NCBI GenBank assembly: GCA_046292765.1
Contig: JBKBQA010000001.1
Coordinates: 759,094-823,093, forward strand
Origin: PGZG01 sp046292765
GTDB lineage: Bacteria > Pseudomonadota > Gammaproteobacteria > Pseudomonadales > Alcanivoracaceae
Direction: 5' to 3'
Length of the DNA stretch: 64,000 bases
Shown: piece after piece, positions 63,679-64,000 of the stretch
How positions within the stretch are numbered: position 1 is the stretch's first letter
Layout of the letters: every line of letters starts with the position of its first letter
The notes under the pieces: generated by a model
Database searches by the model: none
The model's input: the letters and a program-made list of their open reading frames with translations, nothing else
What the model was told of the DNA's origin: nothing
Position numbers and translations under genes: made by a program

Positions 63679-64000
63679 ATGGCTTTTATTGGCATCGATG
63701 TTAGCAAAGAGAAGTTGGACGTGCTGTGGCTGCGTCAGAGCGCACCACAAAAAATAAAAACCCGGGTATTTCGCAACCACCGCCCGCTGCTCAAGGAAGT
63801 GGTGGAATGGCTGGTTAAGCAAACCGGCGAAGCGCCGGATGATATTCAGGTGGTGATGGAGGCAACCAGCATCTATCACGAGAATCTGGCCTATGCACTG
63901 CACGAGGCGGGGCTGCGGGTATATGTGGCCAACCCTGCCAGAGTGAAGGAGTTCGCCCGCAGCGAAGGCGTGCTGAACAAGACGGACAAGAAGGACTCGC
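63679..64000 (+). CDS. IS110-family transposase/recombinase, 3' end beyond window
   Basis: 107 codons are visible. The N-terminal DEDD RuvC-like domain starts with the motif IGIDVSKEKLDVL (first Asp), followed by the Glu in VVMEATSIYHENLA and the pair in NKTDKKDS at the window edge, all in the IS110 pattern. The ATG at 63679 has GAGGA upstream. The C-terminal Tnp20/serine domain is outside the window. It would act with the bridge RNA encoded in its leader. Confidence 0.92.
   Translation, partial: MAFIGIDVSKEKLDVLWLRQSAPQKIKTRVFRNHRPLLKEVVEWLVKQTGEAPDDIQVVMEATSIYHENLAYALHEAGLRVYVANPARVKEFARSEGVLNKTDKKDS

Larger units (their letters stand above)
63493..64000 (+). mobile_element. IS110-family insertion sequence, left end and 5' part
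   Basis: The left boundary is inferred at the CT dinucleotide at 63493-63494, because the ten bases ending there reappear in the structured leader as a guide-like segment. About 185 nt of non-coding left end precede the transposase, matching the architecture of the IS110 subgroup, which keeps its long non-coding region at the 5' side. IS110 elements lack terminal inverted repeats, so none is expected. The right end is outside the window. Confidence 0.75.

Overview
The window is a stretch of bacterial chromosome, most likely from a gammaproteobacterium. The core gene order ndk-rlmN-pilF-rodZ-ispG-hisS-yfgM-bamB-der-xseA-guaB-guaA and the pair tadA-mltF are typical of the Pseudomonadales/Oceanospirillales side of the class. 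Core genes are GC-rich, start with ordinary Shine-Dalgarno sites and are packed with ATGA/TAATG overlaps. I cannot name the genus from the sequence alone.

Layout. (1) 1-4787, minus strand: a long-chain acyl-CoA ligase cut by the window edge, behind a livHMGF-type ABC importer without its binding protein. (2) 4912-10954, minus strand: a complete suf iron-sulfur operon, sufB-C-D-S-A-T-E. Its promoter carries a site matching the IscR type 1 consensus at every position, although no iscR gene is adjacent. (3) 11286-20100, plus strand: the ndk-to-der housekeeping block for nucleotide balance, rRNA methylation, pilus and cell shape, isoprenoids, His-tRNA and outer-membrane assembly. (4) 20179-25170: a TonB-dependent receptor, a periplasmic binding-type protein and a hybrid histidine kinase, apparently one sensory unit. 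(5) 25127-29709: xseA, divergent guaB, then guaA. (6) 29713 to about 61162: a long accessory region between guaA and tadA, genes that lie close together in many relatives. Its first 14 kb is visibly AT-richer. It holds envelope-stress and oxidative-stress genes (PRC-barrel, CsbD-like, hemerythrin, frameshifted phospholipase D/cardiolipin synthase, transglutaminase, N-formylglutamate amidohydrolase, Anbu proteasome homologue, KatE, BON protein, PA2779/PA2778 pair). It also holds signalling genes (PAS protein, CheB-CheR-PAS fusion, Crp/Fnr regulator, two c-di-GMP enzymes, CHASE2-Ser/Thr kinase), OmpA/DUF4398 lipoproteins, DoxX, TM2 and purT. (7) 61293-63189: tadA and mltF. (8) 63493-64000: the left end of an IS110-family element.

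The most striking signal is at the right edge. The IS110 transposase is preceded by about 185 nt of strongly structured non-coding DNA that looks like a bridge RNA. One internal loop of that RNA contains ten bases identical to the ten bases directly flanking the element's inferred left boundary. Those ten bases are one arm of a REP-like palindrome. The sequence therefore shows both an RNA guide and the target it appears to have chosen. Other points worth attention are the IscR site, the TonB/binding protein/kinase triad, the reduced Anbu cluster, two short genes (59 and 23 codons), a structured intergenic region at 42.26-42.43 kb and the frameshifted phospholipase D gene.
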